Shown: piece after piece, positions 23,250 through 25,829 of the stretch
How positions within the stretch are numbered: the stretch's first letter is position 1
How the letters are laid out: every line of letters starts with the position of its first letter
Source of the DNA: Candidatus Kaiserbacteria bacterium
GTDB lineage: Bacteria > Patescibacteriota > Minisyncoccia > Phycocordibacterales > Phycocordibacteraceae
Reading direction: 5' to 3'
Length of the DNA: 25,829 nucleotides
Assembly (NCBI GenBank): GCA_023267775.1
Contig: JAHFMQ010000001.1
Span: 1 to 25,829 of the forward strand
Notes under the pieces: generated by a model
Database searches by the model: none
Seen by the model: the letters and a program-made list of their open reading frames with translations, nothing else
Told to the model about the DNA's origin: nothing
Program-made: the position numbers and the translations under genes

Positions 23250-23852
23250 ATGGATCACATTGATGAACTCGCCCATGCGCTCAGCCGATTGCCAGGCATA
23301 GGTCCCCGCCAAGGAAAACGCTTTGTCTATTATCTGCTTTCCGCGCCTGCTACCGAGCGTACGAAATTGGCCGAACTTATTGCATCCCTCGGAAAAGATG
23401 TCCGGCAGTGTCCAGAATGTCTCCGTTTCTATAATGGCTCGGCGGCAACTGTGTGCAATTATTGCTCTGACACAAAGCGTGACGAAGGACTTTTGATGCT
23501 TGTTGAAAAAGATCAGGATCTTTCAGCCGTTGAGCGTGCAGGCACCTATCGAGGTCATTATTTTGTTCTCGGGGGCGTACTGACGCTCACCGGTAAAGGC
23601 GCTATTCGCGAAAAGGAATTAGTAAAAATCATAGACAAACGTTTAAAAAATAATTTAAAAGAAGTTGTACTAGCCCTTTCAGCGACAAGTGAGGGGGAGC
23701 ACACCGCTGACCGTGTTCGGGAACTTCTTATGCCTTACCGCGACCATTTAAAAATATCAGTGCTCGGCCGCGGCCTTGCGACCGGCAGCGAGCTTGAATA
23801 CTCCGATGCTGAAACCCTTCGGGCTGCCCTTTCGAACCGTAGAGAAGCCTAA
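23250..23852 (+). CDS. recR: Recombination mediator RecR
   Basis: Ring-forming RecFOR component that helps load RecA at gaps. The helix-hairpin-helix is LSRLPGIGPRQGKRFVYYLL (11-30); the C4 zinc finger uses C54, C57, C69 and C72 (CPECLRFYNGSAATVCNYC); the Toprim domain follows (LLMLVEKDQDLSAVERAG), and the C-terminal GRGLATGSELEYSDAETL corresponds to the conserved G-G-ELEY-D block. The usual PLDGIGP segment after the second Toprim strand is replaced by LTGKGAI. At 200 aa the length is normal. No recF, recO or dnaX is adjacent; it follows dnaB and the CYTH gene. Confidence 0.93.
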   Translation: MDHIDELAHALSRLPGIGPRQGKRFVYYLLSAPATERTKLAELIASLGKDVRQCPECLRFYNGSAATVCNYCSDTKRDEGLLMLVEKDQDLSAVERAGTYRGHYFVLGGVLTLTGKGAIREKELVKIIDKRLKNNLKEVVLALSATSEGEHTADRVRELLMPYRDHLKISVLGRGLATGSELEYSDAETLRAALSNRREA

Positions 23853-23856
23853 AAAG

Positions 23857-23865
23857 TGGTACCAT
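23857..23865 (+). promoter_or_regulatory. Extended -10 promoter of the 113-aa gene
   Basis: TGGTACCAT ends 7 nt before the ATG at 23873, with predicted transcription start 1 nt before the ATG. Confidence 0.6.
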
Positions 23866-23872
23866 AGCCTCC

Positions 23873-24214
23873 ATGGAAGGACTCCCTATGCCGAGCGAAG
23901 AATCTTTTGAGATCAGTCCTCAATTGCAGTTTGCCGTGGGATATTTAGAAAATCTTGGACGAGAAAAACATCCGATAAAACCAGGGGATATCGTCATTAT
24001 TCTAAATGGACCGGATGCGTTTAAACATCTGCGAGTGGTAACACCAAAGATAGACAGCGACACCGAATTGATCCAAGTTCAGCGCAAGGATCAACCAAAT
24101 ACGCCCACGTTCCCTGTGTATCTAAGCGGTGCGTACCACGTTATGGACTTTAATGATGCGTGTGTTTCAGCCTTGAAACACGAAGAGATCTCGCATCGAG
24201 GAACTTTCAACTAG
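23873..24214 (+). CDS. Hypothetical protein, 113 aa
   Basis: I do not recognise this protein. It is soluble, with an acidic N-terminus (MPSEESFEISPQLQFAVGYLE), a central beta-rich stretch (KPGDIVIILNGPDAFKHLRV, then ELIQVQRKDQ) and no cysteine pair or catalytic motif. The start at 23873 is supported by an extended -10 box just upstream; a second in-frame Met at 23888 would be the alternative. It follows recR by 20 nt but has its own promoter. Its TAG stop shares the palindrome CTAG (24211-24214) with the stop of the convergent helicase gene. Confidence 0.62.
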   Translation: MEGLPMPSEESFEISPQLQFAVGYLENLGREKHPIKPGDIVIILNGPDAFKHLRVVTPKIDSDTELIQVQRKDQPNTPTFPVYLSGAYHVMDFNDACVSALKHEEISHRGTFN

Positions 24215-25551
24215 TACCGTTCTTGAACGAAGGTGAGTGCGCGACCCTTGAGCGATGCACGGCCGGTGCGGCCGATGCGATGGATGTAATCCTCGTACGT
24301 TGAAGGAAGGTCGTAGTTAATGACGTGCGAGACAGCGGGAATATCGAGTCCGCGAGCGGCAACGTCGGTCGCGACGAGTACGCTTACCTTCCCTGCTTTG
24401 AACGCTTCGAGAGCGCGTATGCGAGCACCATGGGTCTTATTACCGTGAATGCTTTCGGCGTGGATGTGAAGACGCGAGAGGGCTTTTGCGAGCTTCTCGA
24501 CACCGAATTTCGTGCGGCCGAACACAAGCACGCGACTGAATTCACGATCTTTAAGAAGTTCGGCAAGCACCTCAAATTTATCCTTTCCACGCGGGATACG
24601 AACGACATCTTGATCAATATTTTTGGATGTATCACGCGTCTTTACCGAGATGACGACTGGACTCGAGAGGAAATCTCCAATGAGTTTTTCGATTTCTCGC
24701 GACATAGTTGCGGAAAAAAAGAGTGTGTGGCGTTCCTTGTTCATTTTCCCAAGAATCATACGCATATCGTCGATAAAGCCCATGTCGAGCATGCGATCTG
24801 CCTCATCAAGGACGACGGTACCGAAGCCCGAGAGATCAAGCGCCCGGCGTTCCATCAAGTCTTTGAGACGTCCCGGGGTGCCGATGACGAACGCCGGATT
24901 GTGCCGGAGCTGTGATATCTGTGGACCGATATTCGCGCCACCGACCGCCACCATGCCGCGGAAGCCAAGTCCTTTCGCAAATCCTGCAAGCTCTTTCTCG
25001 ATCTGCACCGCAAGTTCCCGTGTCGGCGCCATAATAAGGATCCGATCACCTTTCTGCTTCATCACTTTATCGATAAGAGGAATGAGGAATGCTGCAGTCT
25101 TCCCTGTTCCCGTCTCAGCAAGACCGACGACGTCCTGGCCAAGAAGGGCGTGAGGGATCGCTTTATCCTGAATCGGTGTCGGAAGCTCATATTTTCGAGC
25201 TTCAATGTTCTTCTTCAGGTGTGGATTGATATCGAAATCTGAGAATTTATGTTCGGGGACAAAGACAGGCTCTTCGGTCGTAACGACCGTCCTGTTCATA
25301 AACTTCGCAATCTCGGCTTCCGTCTCACCGAAAGATCCGAAGCCGCCACGACGACGTGCTGGTGCGCGTCCGCGATTACCTCCCGCACCGGGACGTCCGA
25401 AGGGACGCTGACCTCCGCCCATGTAACCGCCACTGCGACCTCCGAAACCGCTACGCTGCGGTGAGCGCGACGAATACGATCGCTCGCCTCCATGCGAACT
25501 TTCGTGTGATTTTTTATCTGACGATTGATGATTCCAACGCCCTACTTGCAT
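24211..25551 (-). CDS. DEAD-box ATP-dependent RNA helicase with N-terminal RGG-rich tail
   Basis: RNA-unwinding enzyme, probably for ribosome assembly or mRNA turnover. All core motifs are visible: Q motif region FSDFDINPHLKKNI to ELPTPIQ (103-128), motif I AETGTGKT (145-152), Ia PTRELA (176-181), II DEAD (249-252), III SAT (280-282), V ATDVAARGLDIP (394-405) and VI HRIGRTGR (424-431). Two features are unusual. The Gly/Arg/Ser-rich, RGG-like low-complexity tail is at the N-terminus (about 20-75) instead of the C-terminus. The protein also stops 15 residues after motif VI (at FVQERY), cutting off the last helix of the RecA2 domain seen in most relatives. The frame is intact. Upstream lies rplU on the same strand. 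Confidence 0.92.
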   Translation of the reverse strand: MQVGRWNHQSSDKKSHESSHGGERSYSSRSPQRSGFGGRSGGYMGGGQRPFGRPGAGGNRGRAPARRRGGFGSFGETEAEIAKFMNRTVVTTEEPVFVPEHKFSDFDINPHLKKNIEARKYELPTPIQDKAIPHALLGQDVVGLAETGTGKTAAFLIPLIDKVMKQKGDRILIMAPTRELAVQIEKELAGFAKGLGFRGMVAVGGANIGPQISQLRHNPAFVIGTPGRLKDLMERRALDLSGFGTVVLDEADRMLDMGFIDDMRMILGKMNKERHTLFFSATMSREIEKLIGDFLSSPVVISVKTRDTSKNIDQDVVRIPRGKDKFEVLAELLKDREFSRVLVFGRTKFGVEKLAKALSRLHIHAESIHGNKTHGARIRALEAFKAGKVSVLVATDVAARGLDIPAVSHVINYDLPSTYEDYIHRIGRTGRASLKGRALTFVQERY

Positions 25552-25658
25552 AATAGTGTGTAGCTAAATAAATAAAATATAAAACAAAAGCAAAAAGCCT
25601 TTTTAACAGGTCTTGCTCTCGAAAACGGCACTCGACAGTGTGACGAGGCGTCAGAAGT
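25552..25658 (-). other. AT-rich spacer between rplU and the helicase gene
   Basis: This gap should hold the helicase promoter and possibly the rplU terminator. I see AT-rich runs but no convincing stem-loop with T-tract and no clear extended -10 like those elsewhere in the window; TACACA at about 25557-25562 (minus strand) is the closest hexamer. Confidence 0.3.
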
Positions 25659-25829
25659 TTAAGAAATCGAATCGATTTGCACTTTGAGAAGCGGTTGGCG
25701 ATGCCCTTTGCGCTTGTAGTAGCGGCTCTTTGGCTTATATTTCACCACCTCGACTTTCTTATTCAATCCGGCGAGAACGACAGTGCCCTTGACCTCCGCA
25801 CCCTTGATAGTGGGCGCGCCGATGGTCGT
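25659..25829 (-). CDS. rplU: 50S ribosomal protein bL21, 3' part only
   Basis: The last 56 residues of bL21 run off the right edge of the window (5' end missing). The segment TIKGAEVKGTVVLAGLNKK followed by KVEVVKYKPKSRYYKRKGHR and QPLLKVQID matches the conserved C-terminal half of L21, where the basic RYYKRKGHRQP block contacts 23S rRNA. The stop is TAA at 25659-25661 on the minus strand. rpmA does not follow it, although rplU-rpmA is a very common pair; the helicase gene follows instead. Confidence 0.92.
   Translation of the reverse strand, partial: TTIGAPTIKGAEVKGTVVLAGLNKKVEVVKYKPKSRYYKRKGHRQPLLKVQIDSIS

Noticed and set aside
24325..25153. Long plus-strand open frames (196 and 176 codons) opposite the helicase gene
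   Set aside because: They are antisense to a complete DEAD-box gene with all motifs, low in complexity, and lack promoter signals; they arise from its codon bias.
1..25829. CRISPR array, IS element, prophage or toxin-antitoxin system
   Set aside because: No direct-repeat array, transposase, integrase or recognisable toxin/antitoxin pair was seen on either strand.

Overview
The window reads as an ordinary chromosomal stretch of a Candidate Phyla Radiation (Patescibacteria) bacterium, most likely a Parcubacteria relative. This is inferred from tight gene packing with 4-nt ATGA overlaps, short membrane-anchored orphan proteins, a trimmed aspartyl-tRNA synthetase, near absence of Shine-Dalgarno sequences and several divergent core enzymes. 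TGA is used as a normal stop (dacA, gltX, the M23 gene), so the SR1/Gracilibacteria code 25 is excluded. No phage, IS transposase, CRISPR array, tRNA or rRNA is visible.

Layout. 1-662: an orphan 184-aa gene closed by a 13-bp terminator. 682-11913: ten plus-strand genes almost without gaps: aspS, pepA (M17), scpA, scpB, dacA-like, mraY, ftsW/rodA, murG, gltX and an EnvC-like M23 peptidase. They join chromosome segregation (ScpAB), lipid II synthesis (MraY, MurG), glycan polymerisation (SEDS) and wall remodelling (S11 and M23 peptidases) with two tRNA synthetases. 11956-14268: a large membrane-anchored propeller/SH3b protein. 14267-14476: a 68% GC chain of hairpins, best read on the minus strand as an untranslated structured RNA ending in a terminator. 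14482-16804: minus-strand AlkA-like glycosylase, LOG-family protein and small membrane proteins, with one small plus-strand membrane ORF. 16824-17598: rpmA and rplI convergent on a shared terminator. 17618-19858: a CtpA-like S41 protease divergent from a CorA-like transporter. 19862-24214: cysS, dnaB, a CYTH protein, recR and an orphan. 24211-25829: a minus-strand DEAD-box RNA helicase and the 3' end of rplU.

The most useful window-wide signal is regulatory. At least ten starts have an extended -10 box, often TGGTAnnnT, ending only 6-10 nt before the ATG, so the predicted transcripts are leaderless or nearly so. This pattern also corrects several start codons (murG, ctpA, corA, dnaB, the LOG protein).

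Other points worth a second look are the MraY lacking two of the three catalytic aspartates, the CorA-like protein with GMH in place of GMN, the AspRS without its GAD insertion, and the structured RNA candidate at 14267-14476. I found no clear multi-gene novel defence or biosynthetic system.
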